From Microbacterium lushaniae (GTDB lineage: Bacteria; Actinomycetota; Actinomycetes; Actinomycetales; Microbacteriaceae), in assembly GCF_008727775.1 (NCBI RefSeq), contig NZ_CP044232.1:1674001-1738000 (forward strand): a stretch of DNA of 64,000 bases. The letters are read 5' to 3'. Positions within the stretch are counted from its first letter, which is position 1. Each line of letters opens with the position of its first letter. This document shows, in pieces, positions 40,756-49,350 of this stretch. The position numbers and the translations under genes are program-made. The notes beneath the pieces are model-generated. The model was not told the origin of the DNA. It did no database searches and worked only from the letters and a program-made list of their open reading frames with translations.

Positions 40756-42119
40756 ACGAGTGGATCATGCTCGCCATCGGTCTCGTCCTGACCATCGGCA
40801 CGGGGCTGTTCGTGGCAAGCGAGTTCGCGCTGGTCAACCTCGACCGGCACGAGCTCGAAGCGCGACGCGCGCGGGGCGAACGAGGCCTCGATGGCACGAT
40901 CAAAGCCCTGAAGGTCACCTCGACGCACCTCTCCAGCGCTCAGCTGGGGATCACGCTGACGACCCTGCTGACCGGATACACGTTCGAACCGGCCGTCAGC
41001 AGCCTGCTGCGCGGCCCGCTGCTGAGCGTCGGACTGCCCGAAGGCGCCGTCACTCCGATCGGCGTGGTCGTCGGCATCGTGCTGGCGACACTGTTCTCGA
41101 TGATCATCGGCGAACTCGTGCCGAAGAACTTCGCCCTCGCGGTCCCCCTGGCCACCGCGAAGCTCGTCACGCCGTTCCAGCGCGCCTTCACGGCGGTGTT
41201 CAAGCCGCTCGTGATGCTGTTCAACAACACCGCCAACGCGGTCATCCGCGCCATGGGGATCGAGCCCAAGGAGGAGCTGTCGGGCGCCCGCAGCGCTGAC
41301 GAGCTGTCGTACCTGATCCGACACTCCGCCACGGCGGGTCTGCTGGACACGTCCGACGCGCAGCTGCTGCGCCGGACGCTGCGATTCAGCGAGCGCGACG
41401 CGTCCGAGGTGATGACTCCGCGCGTGCGGATGGCGAGCGTGGATCTTGCCGACACGGCCGATGTGATCATCGCCCGTTCCCGGGCCACCGGATACTCCCG
41501 CTTCCCCGTCATCGACGGCACGCCCGACCGCGTGGTCGGCGTGGTGCACGTCAAGCACGCGTTCGCCATCCCGCTCGACGAGCGGGCCTCCGTGCGCGCC
41601 GACGTGCTGATGAGCGACGTGCGGACCGTCCCGGAAGGGATGGGCGCGGACGACCTCCTGGCGCTGCTGCGCGCGGAGGGGCTGCAGATCGCGGTCGTGG
41701 GCGACGAGCACGGGGGTACGGCGGGCATCGTGACGCTCGAGGACCTCGTGGAGGAGATCGTCGGCGAACTGGAGGACGAACACGACCGCACGCGCACCGG
41801 CGTGCTCCGCTCGGGTCGTTCGATCACCTTCGACGCCCAGTGGCGCCCCGACGAGGTGCTCGACCGCATCGCGGTGGAGATCCCCGACGGCGCCGACTAC
41901 GACACCGCAGGCGGGTACGTCACCGATGCGCTCGGGCGCTTGCCCGAACTCGGCGACGAAGTCCGCACCGCGCACGGCACGCTGCGCATCGAGCGCATCG
42001 ACGGACACCGCATCGTCCGGCTGCGTTACCTTCCCGACGACCCGGAGCACGATCCCAGCCTCATGAACAGTCACGACCGGACGGTCCAAGCCCTCGTGAG
42101 CGGAGCCGGTCATGAGTGA
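40752..42119 (+). CDS. CNNM/CorC (hemolysin-like) membrane protein
   Basis: A 455-residue protein with the full domain order. The DUF21/CNNM membrane domain, residues 1-180, contains FVASEFALVNLDRHELEARR, AQLGITLTTLLTGYTFEPAV and SMIIGELVPKNFALA. Two CBS domains, about 205-330, include EVMTPRVRMASVDLADTADV and VVGDEHGGTAGIVTLEDLVE. A C-terminal CorC_HlyC domain follows (AGGYVTDALGRLPELGDEVR). Bacterial relatives export magnesium or sodium. Ribosome site AGGGGG. It overlaps the second CNNM gene by 8 bp. Confidence 0.92.
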   Translation: MNEWIMLAIGLVLTIGTGLFVASEFALVNLDRHELEARRARGERGLDGTIKALKVTSTHLSSAQLGITLTTLLTGYTFEPAVSSLLRGPLLSVGLPEGAVTPIGVVVGIVLATLFSMIIGELVPKNFALAVPLATAKLVTPFQRAFTAVFKPLVMLFNNTANAVIRAMGIEPKEELSGARSADELSYLIRHSATAGLLDTSDAQLLRRTLRFSERDASEVMTPRVRMASVDLADTADVIIARSRATGYSRFPVIDGTPDRVVGVVHVKHAFAIPLDERASVRADVLMSDVRTVPEGMGADDLLALLRAEGLQIAVVGDEHGGTAGIVTLEDLVEEIVGELEDEHDRTRTGVLRSGRSITFDAQWRPDEVLDRIAVEIPDGADYDTAGGYVTDALGRLPELGDEVRTAHGTLRIERIDGHRIVRLRYLPDDPEHDPSLMNSHDRTVQALVSGAGHE

Positions 42120-43158
42120 GTACGTTCCCGGAATCATCTGGCTGTTCGTCCTGCTCCTGGGCAACGCCTTCTTCGTCGGAGCGGAGTTCGCCGTCATCTC
42201 GGCGCGCCGTTCGCAGATCGAGCCGCGCGCGGCCCGTGGCAGCCGTGCGGCCAAGACGACGCTATGGGCGATGGAACACGCGACCCTCATGCTCGCCACC
42301 AGCCAGCTGGGCATCACGGTGTGCTCCCTGTTGATCCTCAACGTCTCCGAGCCGGCGATTCATCACCTGCTGGAGATCCCGCTGGGGCTGACCGGTCTCA
42401 CGCCCGAGCTCATCAGCATCATCGCGTTCGCCGTCGCTCTGGCCCTGGTCACCTTCCTGCACGTGGTCTTCGGCGAGATGGTGCCGAAGAACATCGCGTT
42501 CTCGGTGCCCGACCGCGCCGCGCTCATCCTGGCACCGGCGCTGGTCGCTGTCGCACGGGTCATCAAGCCCGTCATCTGGACGCTCAACGCCGCCGCCAAC
42601 GGCATCCTGCGCCTGTTCGGGGTGCAGCCCAAGGATGAGGCGACGAGCACGTACACGCTGGACGAGGTCGCCAACATCGTCGAGCAGTCTCGCCGGGAAG
42701 GCACGCTGCACGACGCCTCGGGGACCCTCGCGGGCGCCTTCGAGTTCACCGAGAAGACCGTCGCGGATGTCGACGTACCCCTCGGCGCGATGGTGCTCCT
42801 GCCCGCCGGGGCGACACCGGCAGACGTGCAGCAGGCGGTGGCGGCGCACGGGTACTCCCGGTACGTGGTGGCCGGCACCGACGGCGAACCCGTCGCCTAC
42901 GTGCACATGAAGGACGTGATGGACCTCGATCGCCCGGAGGAGTTCCACGCGCCCATCCCCGAGAAGCGACTGCGCCGTCTGGCGTCGCTGCCGCGCACAG
43001 CTGAGCTGGAGGACGCGATGGCGATCCTCCGGCGCCGGGGCGCCCACGTGGCCCGCAGCCTCGACGCCGACGGGCGCACTGTTGGTCTGCTCTACCTCGA
43101 AGACGTGCTCGAAGTGCTCGTCGGCGAGATCGACGACGCCACGGCGACGGCGGCCTGA
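42112..43158 (+). CDS. second CNNM/CorC-type membrane protein
   Basis: A 348-residue paralogue of the preceding protein: the DUF21 membrane domain (LLGNAFFVGAEFAVISARRS, then SQLGITVCSLLILNVSEPAI and VVFGEMVPKNIAF) and CBS domains (GYSRYVVAGTDGEPVAYVHM, ending LLYLEDVLEVLVGEIDD). It lacks the C-terminal CorC_HlyC domain. Tandem long/short pairs like this are common in Actinobacteria and may form one heteromeric ion-transport complex. A strong hairpin terminator follows directly. Confidence 0.9.
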   Translation: MSEYVPGIIWLFVLLLGNAFFVGAEFAVISARRSQIEPRAARGSRAAKTTLWAMEHATLMLATSQLGITVCSLLILNVSEPAIHHLLEIPLGLTGLTPELISIIAFAVALALVTFLHVVFGEMVPKNIAFSVPDRAALILAPALVAVARVIKPVIWTLNAAANGILRLFGVQPKDEATSTYTLDEVANIVEQSRREGTLHDASGTLAGAFEFTEKTVADVDVPLGAMVLLPAGATPADVQQAVAAHGYSRYVVAGTDGEPVAYVHMKDVMDLDRPEEFHAPIPEKRLRRLASLPRTAELEDAMAILRRRGAHVARSLDADGRTVGLLYLEDVLEVLVGEIDDATATAA

Positions 43159-43161
43159 GAC

Positions 43162-43197
43162 CTGACCGGGTGGCGGTGCCCACCGCCACCCGGTCAG
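43162..43197 (+). terminator. strong hairpin terminator
   Basis: Starting 4 bp after the second CNNM gene: perfect 17-bp arms CTGACCGGGTGGCGGTG (43162-43178) and its complement at 43181-43197, with almost no loop. No U tract. Position and strength fit the end of the two-gene CNNM operon. Confidence 0.85.
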
Positions 43198-43221
43198 AAC
43201 CGCCAGAGGTATCCTCACGGC

Positions 43222-43851
43222 ATGGCGTTGTTCGCCGACCGGGCCGACGCAGGCACACAGCTCGCGGCATCCCTCCGTGCGTGGCGGGGGCGGGATGCGG
43301 TCGTGCTCGGCATCCCGCGGGGCGGTGTCGTCGTCGCGGCCGTCGTCGCCGCGGCGTACGGCTGGCCGCTGGATCTGGTCCCGGTGCGCAAGCTCGGGGC
43401 GCACGGCAACGCCGAACTCACCGTGGGCGCGATCGCCGAGAACGTCCGGGTGATCTCGGAGCGGACGATGCGACTGACCGGCACGACGCCCACCGACCTC
43501 GAGCGGGTGGAGGAGGCCGAGCGCGCCGAGCTCGCCCGCCGCACGGCAGCGTACCCGTCGCCGGGACTCGACCTGACGGGTCGCGTTGCGATCGTCGTCG
43601 ACGACGGCGTCGCGACGGGCTCGACCGCTCTCGCGGCGTGTCGTGCAGTACGGGGCCGGGGTGCCAGCGAGGTCATCCTGGCCGTCCCGGTCGCGCCCCA
43701 CGACTGGGAGCCGGATGACGGCGTCGCCGACGCCTTCGTGTGCCCGCACCGACCCCGCGACTTCCGCGCGGTCGGGCAGTTCTACGACCGCTTCCCGCAG
43801 ACCACCGACGGGGAGGTCGCGCGCCTGCTGGCACCCGGCCTCCCCACGTGA
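43222..43851 (+). CDS. phosphoribosyltransferase-family protein
   Basis: A 209-residue protein with the PRTase type I fold: N-terminal RDAVVLGIPRGGVVVAAVVA, flexible-loop region RTMRLTGTTPTDLERVEEAE, and the PRPP-binding loop AIVVDDGVATGSTALAACRA at about 128-147. It closes with HRPRDFRAVGQFYDRFPQTT, a phrase typical of the stand-alone PRTases seen near dienelactone-hydrolase-type proteins. The substrate base is unknown. It stands alone, ending 8 bp from the convergent DUF885 gene. Confidence 0.88.
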   Translation: MALFADRADAGTQLAASLRAWRGRDAVVLGIPRGGVVVAAVVAAAYGWPLDLVPVRKLGAHGNAELTVGAIAENVRVISERTMRLTGTTPTDLERVEEAERAELARRTAAYPSPGLDLTGRVAIVVDDGVATGSTALAACRAVRGRGASEVILAVPVAPHDWEPDDGVADAFVCPHRPRDFRAVGQFYDRFPQTTDGEVARLLAPGLPT

Positions 43852-43858
43852 GGTCGCG

Positions 43859-45532
43859 TCAGGGCAGGAGCGCTTCCCGCAGCGTGTCGAGCCCGACGCC
43901 GCCGAGGTCGAGCGCGCGCTTGTGGAAGCTCTTGATGTCGAACGCGTCGCCCTGCGCCTCGGCGTACCCGTCGCGGATCTGCTCCCAGATGCGCTGGCCC
44001 ACCTTGTACGAAGGTGCCTGCCCGGGCCAGCCGAGGTAGCGGTTGACCTCGAAGCGCACGAACTCGTTCGACATGTTGACGTTGCGCAGCATGAACTCCA
44101 GCGCATAGTCGTGATCCCACGTCCCGGCGCCGTCCAGGCGCGGCTTCTCCAGGTGCACGCCGATGTCCAGCACCACCCGGGCCGCGCGCATCCGCTGGCC
44201 GTCGAGCATTCCGAGCCGGTCGGCGGGATCGTCGAGGAACCCGAGGGACTGCATCAGACGCTCGGCGTACAGGGCCCACCCTTCGGCGTGGCCGGAGGTT
44301 CCCGCCAGCAGCCGGCGCCACGAGTTCAGCTGGGCGCGGTTGTACACGGCCTGGGCGATCTGCAGGTGATGCCCGGGCACGCCCTCGTGGTACACCGTGG
44401 TCAGCTCGCGCCACGTGTCGAATTCGGTCACGCCCTCCGGCACCGACCACCACATGCGCCCTGGGCGGGAGAAGTCGTCGGTGGGACCGGTGTAGTAGAT
44501 GCCGCCCTCCTTGGTGGGGGCGATCATGCACTCCAGGGTGCGGATGGGGTCGGGGATGTCGAAGTGCGTCGCCCCCAGCTGCTGGATCGCGCGGTCGCTG
44601 GTCTCCTGCATCCACTTCTGCAGCGCGTCGGTGCCGCGGAGCTTGCGTGCGGGATCGGCCTCGAGGAAGGCGACGGCCTCCTCGACGCTGGAGCCGGGAA
44701 GGATCTCCTCGGCGATCGCCTCCTGCTCGGCCACCATGCGGGCCAGCTCCTCGACGCCCCACTCGTAGGTCTCGTCGAGGTCGACCGTCGCGCCCAGGAA
44801 CCGGCGGGAGTGCAGCGCGTACAGCTCACGGCCGACCGCATCCTTCTCCCCCGCGGCAGGTGCCAGCTCCCCACCGAGGAACGACGCGAGTTCGCCGTAC
44901 GCCACCCGCGCGGCGTTGGCGTTGTCGGCCAGTTCGCGCGCCAGGGAGGCGGGGAGCTGGCCCTCTTCCGGCCCGGCTTCGGCGGCGAACTCGGCGAAGT
45001 AGCCGTGGTCGGCGGTGTATCGGTCGATCTGGGTGACGACTTCGAGCACCTGCCGGCGGGCGGGCACGACACCGAGGGCGATCCCCTCCCGCAGCGTCGC
45101 GATGTAGCCGTCCAGGGCGGCCGGCAGCGCCTTCAGGCGTGTGGAGATGACCGACCAGTCCTCCGCGGTGGCGGTGGGCATGAGGTCGAAGACCATGCGG
45201 ATGTCCTGTGCGGGCGAGGCGATCACGTTCAGATCGCGCAGGTGCCACTGAGCGTCGTACAGGTCCAGGCTCAGCCGCAGCTCGCGCGCGAGGTCGGCCT
45301 TCGTCACCTGGTCCACGTCGTCGACCGGCTCGGCCGCTTCCAGCGTCGCCAGGGCGTCACGAGTCGCCGCCGCCATCCGGGCGTGTCCGTCGGGCGAATA
45401 GTCGCCGAAGCGGTCGTTGTACTCGGAGCGACCGATGTAGGTGGCGGCGGTCGGCTCGAGTTCGGCGATGGTGTCCACCCACGCGTCGGCGATCGCGTCG
45501 ATCGCCGACGGGGTGCGGGATGCGTCAGTCAT
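43859..45532 (-). CDS. DUF885 family putative metallopeptidase
   Basis: A 557-residue cytoplasmic protein of the DUF885 family. The zinc-peptidase motif TTVYHEGVPGHHLQIAQAVY at about residue 380 gives HExxxxH-like ligands, and EGWALYAERLMQSLG follows about 40 residues later. The N-terminus is AIADAWVDTIAELEPTAATY. No signal peptide. The likely role is turnover of peptides. It stands alone; the 670 bp upstream contain only repeats. Confidence 0.88.
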   Translation of the reverse strand: MTDASRTPSAIDAIADAWVDTIAELEPTAATYIGRSEYNDRFGDYSPDGHARMAAATRDALATLEAAEPVDDVDQVTKADLARELRLSLDLYDAQWHLRDLNVIASPAQDIRMVFDLMPTATAEDWSVISTRLKALPAALDGYIATLREGIALGVVPARRQVLEVVTQIDRYTADHGYFAEFAAEAGPEEGQLPASLARELADNANAARVAYGELASFLGGELAPAAGEKDAVGRELYALHSRRFLGATVDLDETYEWGVEELARMVAEQEAIAEEILPGSSVEEAVAFLEADPARKLRGTDALQKWMQETSDRAIQQLGATHFDIPDPIRTLECMIAPTKEGGIYYTGPTDDFSRPGRMWWSVPEGVTEFDTWRELTTVYHEGVPGHHLQIAQAVYNRAQLNSWRRLLAGTSGHAEGWALYAERLMQSLGFLDDPADRLGMLDGQRMRAARVVLDIGVHLEKPRLDGAGTWDHDYALEFMLRNVNMSNEFVRFEVNRYLGWPGQAPSYKVGQRIWEQIRDGYAEAQGDAFDIKSFHKRALDLGGVGLDTLREALLP

Positions 45533-45638
45533 GCACCGAGCCTACGGTTGGCCCGCCGCGCGGCCAACCCGGTGCCGCCGGTGCCTGCGAGTAGCGGAGG
45601 CGACGTCGCCGGTGCCGCCGGGGTGCTGCCGGGGTGCC

Positions 45639-45700
45639 GGCGGCGTGCCGGCGTGTCCCGGCGGCGGCGTGCCGGCGTGTGCTGGCGGCGTGCCGGCGTG
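45639..45700 (+). repeat. GC-rich tandem repeat, three units
   Basis: Three copies of a 17-nt unit GGCGGCGTGCCGGCGTG at 45639-45655, 45663-45679 and 45684-45700, separated by short variable bases, within a 100-nt stretch of nearly pure G/C. It lies just upstream of the DUF885 start and the palindrome array. No coding sense is seen. Confidence 0.7.
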
Positions 45701-45716
45701 ACGGCATCCATCTGTG

Positions 45717-45798
45717 CCCGAACTCCTCAGATCCGCGGCCGCGAGGGCCGGATCACCCCGGTTACGGCCGCGGGCGGCTCGGGTTTGAGGAGTTCGGG
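45717..45798 (+). repeat. palindromic intergenic repeat, copy C
   Basis: Arms CCCGAACTCCTCA (45717-45729) and TGAGGAGTTCGGG (45786-45798) are perfect over 13 bp around a 56-nt interior (ATCCGCGGCCGCGAGGGCCG start). The similarity to copy E continues about 22 nt past the right arm (AAGGGGTGGGGTACCTCGCG). First of three copies in the 668-bp gap before polA, which contains no gene. Confidence 0.85.
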
Positions 45799-45868
45799 AA
45801 GGGGTGGGGTACCTCGCGCGGGCGGCGTCGGCGGTGGCGGCGGTGGGGGCGGGTGAGCCCCATTCGTG

Positions 45869-45950
45869 CCCGAACTCCTCAGATCCGCGGTCACGAGGGT
45901 CGAACCAGCCCGGTTACGGCCGCGGGCGGCTCGGGTTTGAGGAGTCCGGG
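45869..45950 (+). repeat. palindromic intergenic repeat, copy D
   Basis: Left arm CCCGAACTCCTCA (45869-45881). Right arm TGAGGAGTCCGGG (45938-45950) with one mismatch to the perfect complement. The interior is close to copy C but has several changes (TCACGAGGGTCGAACCAGCC). Same orientation as C and E. It lacks the shared right flank. Confidence 0.82.
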
Positions 45951-46077
45951 TGGCTCGGGTGTCGGCAGGTCGTTCTTCCTGCATCCACGCCGGGCCGCGA
46001 CCTGGCGTGAGCCCGAGACCCGCGGCGCCGATGGGCGCGGCTCGCGGCGGTGGCGGGCCGGGCGAGCCCCATTCGTG

Positions 46078-46159
46078 CCCGAACTCCTCAGATCCGCGGC
46101 CGCGAGGGCCGGATCGCCCCGGTTGCGGGTGCGGGCGGCTCGGGTTTGAGGAGTTCGGG
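46078..46159 (+). repeat. palindromic intergenic repeat, copy E
   Basis: Arms CCCGAACTCCTCA (46078-46090) and TGAGGAGTTCGGG (46147-46159), a perfect 13-bp stem. The interior is nearly identical to copy C, and the shared right flank runs to about 46182. It lies 41 bp from the polA stop, so it could serve as the transcription end of polA. Confidence 0.85.
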
Positions 46160-46200
46160 AAGGGGTGGGGTACCTCGCGCGGCCGTGGGCGCGGGAGGGG

Positions 46201-48837
46201 TCAGTGACCGGCCTCGTTCCAGTCGGGCCCGCGCCCGATCTGCACGTCGAGGGGGACGGACAGATCGGCGGCGTCACCCATGCGGGTGCGGACGATCTGC
46301 TCGGCCGCATCCCACTCCCCCGGCGCGACCTCGAGCACGAGCTCGTCATGGATCTGCAGCAGCACGCGCGAGCGCAGGCCCGCCTCGCCCAGATCGGCGT
46401 GGATGTGGAAGAGCGCGATCTTCATGATGTCGGCGGCGCTTCCCTGGATGGGCGCGTTCAGCGCCGCTCGCTCGGCGTTCTCGCGCAGCACGCGGTTGGG
46501 GCTGTTGAGGTCGGGGAACGGCCGGCGCCGGCCGAAGATCGTCTCGGTGTACCCGTCGACGCGCGCCTTCTCCACCGACGTGCGCAGGTAGTCGCGCACC
46601 GCTCCGAAGCGGGCGAAGTACTCCATCATGAGCTCCCGCGCCTCGGACTGGTCGATGCGCAGCTGCTTGGACAGCCCGAACGCCGACAGGCCGTACACGA
46701 GGCCGTACGACATCGCCTTGACCTTCGTCCGCATCGCGGGGGTGACCTCTTCCTGTGCGACACCGAACACGCGCGCGCCGACGAAGCGGTGCAGGTCCTC
46801 CCCGGAGTTGAACGCCTCGATGAGGCCGGGGTCGCCCGACAGATGCGCCATGATGCGCATCTCGATCTGGGAGTAGTCGGCCGTCAGCAGCGTCTCGTAC
46901 CCCTCGCCGACTTCGAAGGCGGCGCGGATGCGGCTGCTCTCCTCGTTGCGGATCGGGATGTTCTGCAGATTCGGGTCGGTGCTGGACAGGCGCCCGGTCT
47001 GGCTGCCGGTCTGCAGGTACGTGGTGTGGATGCGCCCGGTGTCATCGATCGCGACATCCAGGGATTCGATGATCTGCCGCAGCTTCGTCGCCTCGCGGTG
47101 CTGCAGCAGGAGCGCGAGGAACGGGTGCGGGTGGGTCTCCTGCAGGTCGGTCAGGGCCGCGGCATCCGTGGAGTATCCCGACTTGGTCTTGCGGGTCTTG
47201 GGCAGCTCCAGCTCGTCGAAGAGGACTTCCTGCAGCTGCTTGGGCGAGCCGAGGTTCACCTCCCGCCCGATCGCCGCGTACGCCTCCTGCGCGAGGGCGT
47301 CGGCCCGCGCGGCGAGCTCGCCCGAGAACGCGGAGAGCTTCTCGTGCGACACCGCGACGCCGGCCAGCTCCATGGCGGCGAGGGCCTGCAGGGTGGGCAG
47401 CTCGATGTCGGTGAGCACCGTGGCGACGGGCGCGGGAAGCTCGGCGCGCAGCGCATCGGCCACGCGCAGCAGGAACCACGACAGCTGACCGGGGGTTGCC
47501 CCCTCGGTCTCGGGAACGAGCTGCGTGGGGTCGGCCTCGGGGAGCTTCTCGCCGAGGTAGCGCGCGACGAGGTCGGCGAGGTTCTTGTCGGGGAAGCTCG
47601 GACGCAGCAGCCATCCGGCGAGGAGGACGTCGAGCGACAGACCACCCACGTCGATCCCCTCCCGCAGCAGCGCCTTGACCTGCGGCTTGGCGTCGACGAA
47701 CACCTTCGGCCGGTCCGAGGCGAGCCATGCCGCCAGCGCGTCGCGCGTCTCCGGCGTCCAATCCGCCTCGACGGCGCCCGACGTCGTCGCCAGCCCCACG
47801 CGCGTCGGACGGCCGCCGGTCAGCACAAGGGTGACGCCGACTTCGGAGGTGGCCTCGGCGGTCCACGAGGCCAGCGCAGCGGCGTCGGCCTGCACCGCGG
47901 CGGGGGCCTGCGCGACGGGGATGCTGGCATCCGAACCGGTGGCGTCGGCTCCGGCGACTTCGAACACGCGCGGGAGGAGGGTGCGGAACTCCAGGCGCGC
48001 GAAGATGTCGCGCACGGCCTGCGCGTCGATCGGGCGCACCTCGAGGTCGGCGGGCGTCACCGGCAGCTCGACGTCGCGCAGCAGCCGGTTCAGCCGGCGG
48101 TTGCGGCGCACGTCTTCGAGGTGCTCGCGCAGATTGTTGCCGACGACCCCGGTGACCTTGTCGGCGTTCTCCAGCAGCGCATCCAGCGACCCGTACTGCG
48201 TGAGCCACTTCACCGCGGTCTTCTCCCCCACCTTGGGCACGCCGGGGAGGTTGTCGCTGGTCTCACCCACGAGCGCGGCGATGTCGGGATACTGGGCGGG
48301 CGGCAGTCCGTACTTCGCCACGACGGTCTCGGGGTCGTAACGCTTGAGCTGCGACACGCCCTGGACATTGGGGTAGAGCAGGGTCACGTCGTCGGTGACG
48401 AGCTGGATGGTGTCGCGGTCTCCCGAGCACACCAGGACGTGGAACCCCTCCGCGGCGCCCTGCGTGGCGAGGGTGGCGAGGATGTCGTCGGCCTCGATGC
48501 CCTCCTTCTGCAGCACCGGGATGCTCATGGCGGCCAGGCAGTCCTGCAGGATCGGGATCTGGCCCTTGAACTCGCTGGGCGTCTCGGAGCGGTTGGCCTT
48601 GTACTCGGGGTACTGGTCGGTGCGGAAGGAGTGCCGCGCCATGTCGAAGGCGACGGCCAGGTGCGTGGGCTTCTCGGCCTTGATGAGGTTGACCAGCATC
48701 GAGAGGAATCCGTAGATGCCGTTGGTGTGCTGCCCGTCCTTCGTGGAGAAGTTGTCGACCGGCAGCGCGAAGAAGGCGCGGTAGGCGAGCGAGTGGCCGT
48801 CGACGACGAGGAGGGTAGGCTTTTCGGAGTCCGTCAC
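46201..48837 (-). CDS. polA: DNA polymerase I
   Basis: An 878-residue replication and repair polymerase. N-terminal 5'-3' exonuclease (about 1-300): VVDGHSLAYRAFFALP, GIEADDILATLA, CSGDRDTIQLV and the helix-hairpin-helix VGETSDNLPGVPKVGEKTAV. The middle 3'-5' exonuclease-like domain lacks the usual acidic catalytic set, as in many Actinobacteria. C-terminal polymerase: TGRLSSTDPNLQNIPIR, motif A LLTADYSQIEMRIMAH, motif B RTKVKAMSYGLVYGLSAFG and motif C QIHDELVLEV. Monocistronic, followed by palindromic repeats. The long antisense open frame over it is a GC artefact. Confidence 0.98.
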   Translation of the reverse strand: MTDSEKPTLLVVDGHSLAYRAFFALPVDNFSTKDGQHTNGIYGFLSMLVNLIKAEKPTHLAVAFDMARHSFRTDQYPEYKANRSETPSEFKGQIPILQDCLAAMSIPVLQKEGIEADDILATLATQGAAEGFHVLVCSGDRDTIQLVTDDVTLLYPNVQGVSQLKRYDPETVVAKYGLPPAQYPDIAALVGETSDNLPGVPKVGEKTAVKWLTQYGSLDALLENADKVTGVVGNNLREHLEDVRRNRRLNRLLRDVELPVTPADLEVRPIDAQAVRDIFARLEFRTLLPRVFEVAGADATGSDASIPVAQAPAAVQADAAALASWTAEATSEVGVTLVLTGGRPTRVGLATTSGAVEADWTPETRDALAAWLASDRPKVFVDAKPQVKALLREGIDVGGLSLDVLLAGWLLRPSFPDKNLADLVARYLGEKLPEADPTQLVPETEGATPGQLSWFLLRVADALRAELPAPVATVLTDIELPTLQALAAMELAGVAVSHEKLSAFSGELAARADALAQEAYAAIGREVNLGSPKQLQEVLFDELELPKTRKTKSGYSTDAAALTDLQETHPHPFLALLLQHREATKLRQIIESLDVAIDDTGRIHTTYLQTGSQTGRLSSTDPNLQNIPIRNEESSRIRAAFEVGEGYETLLTADYSQIEMRIMAHLSGDPGLIEAFNSGEDLHRFVGARVFGVAQEEVTPAMRTKVKAMSYGLVYGLSAFGLSKQLRIDQSEARELMMEYFARFGAVRDYLRTSVEKARVDGYTETIFGRRRPFPDLNSPNRVLRENAERAALNAPIQGSAADIMKIALFHIHADLGEAGLRSRVLLQIHDELVLEVAPGEWDAAEQIVRTRMGDAADLSVPLDVQIGRGPDWNEAGH

Positions 48838-48891
48838 CCGATCAGCCTAACGACGGGAGAGGACATCTCCGGCCCCTCCCCGACGAAGGCG

Positions 48892-49326
48892 ATGATGAGC
48901 TCGACTGCCCCCGACACCGACTCCGGACTCGCCTGGGTGGCCCAGCGCGGCATGGGCGCCCTGGCCGAGAAGATGGGCTTCGAATGGGTGGAGTTCACCG
49001 TCGAACGGGCCGTCGCCACAATGCCCGTCGAGGGCAACACGCAGCCGGTGGGCCTGCTCCACGGTGGGGCGTACGTCGTGCTGGGCGAGTCGCTCGGGTC
49101 GATGGCCGCGAACCTGTACGCGGGCCCCGGCCGCCTGGCGGTGGGTGTGGACATCAACGCCACGCACACCCGCTCGGCGACCTCGGGGCGGGTGACGGGC
49201 GTGTGCACGCCGCTGCATCTGGGCCGCTCCCTCACGGTGCACGAGATCGTCGTCACCGATGAGCAGGGACGGCGGTGCTCCACCGTGCGCATCACCAACC
49301 ACATCAAGGATGCACCGGCCGAATGA
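48892..49326 (+). CDS. hotdog-fold thioesterase (PaaI type)
   Basis: A 144-residue hotdog thioesterase that would hydrolyse acyl-CoA compounds. The signature stretch is QPVGLLHGGAYVVLGESLGS, with the HGG motif and catalytic Glu/Ser region. Then AVGVDINATHTRSATSGRVT and the closing VRITNHIKDAP. It starts at the ATG at 48892 (or 48895) behind GAAGG. A hotdog gene next to polA and the ANTAR regulator is a familiar neighbourhood in Microbacteriaceae. It is divergent from polA. Confidence 0.88.
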   Translation: MMSSTAPDTDSGLAWVAQRGMGALAEKMGFEWVEFTVERAVATMPVEGNTQPVGLLHGGAYVVLGESLGSMAANLYAGPGRLAVGVDINATHTRSATSGRVTGVCTPLHLGRSLTVHEIVVTDEQGRRCSTVRITNHIKDAPAE

Positions 49327-49350
49327 GCCGGCGCATCCGCGTGCGGGGCG

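Noticed and set aside
45717..46160. Possible CRISPR array (three repeats with spacers)
   Set aside because: The units are themselves large palindromes with long variable interiors, the spacing is irregular (152 and 209 bp), and no cas gene is present.
46165..49326. Open frame of over 1000 codons on the plus strand across polA
   Set aside because: It is the mirror of polA in a GC-rich genome (codon third positions rarely A/T). polA has all motifs on the other strand. Only the last 145 codons, the thioesterase, are real.
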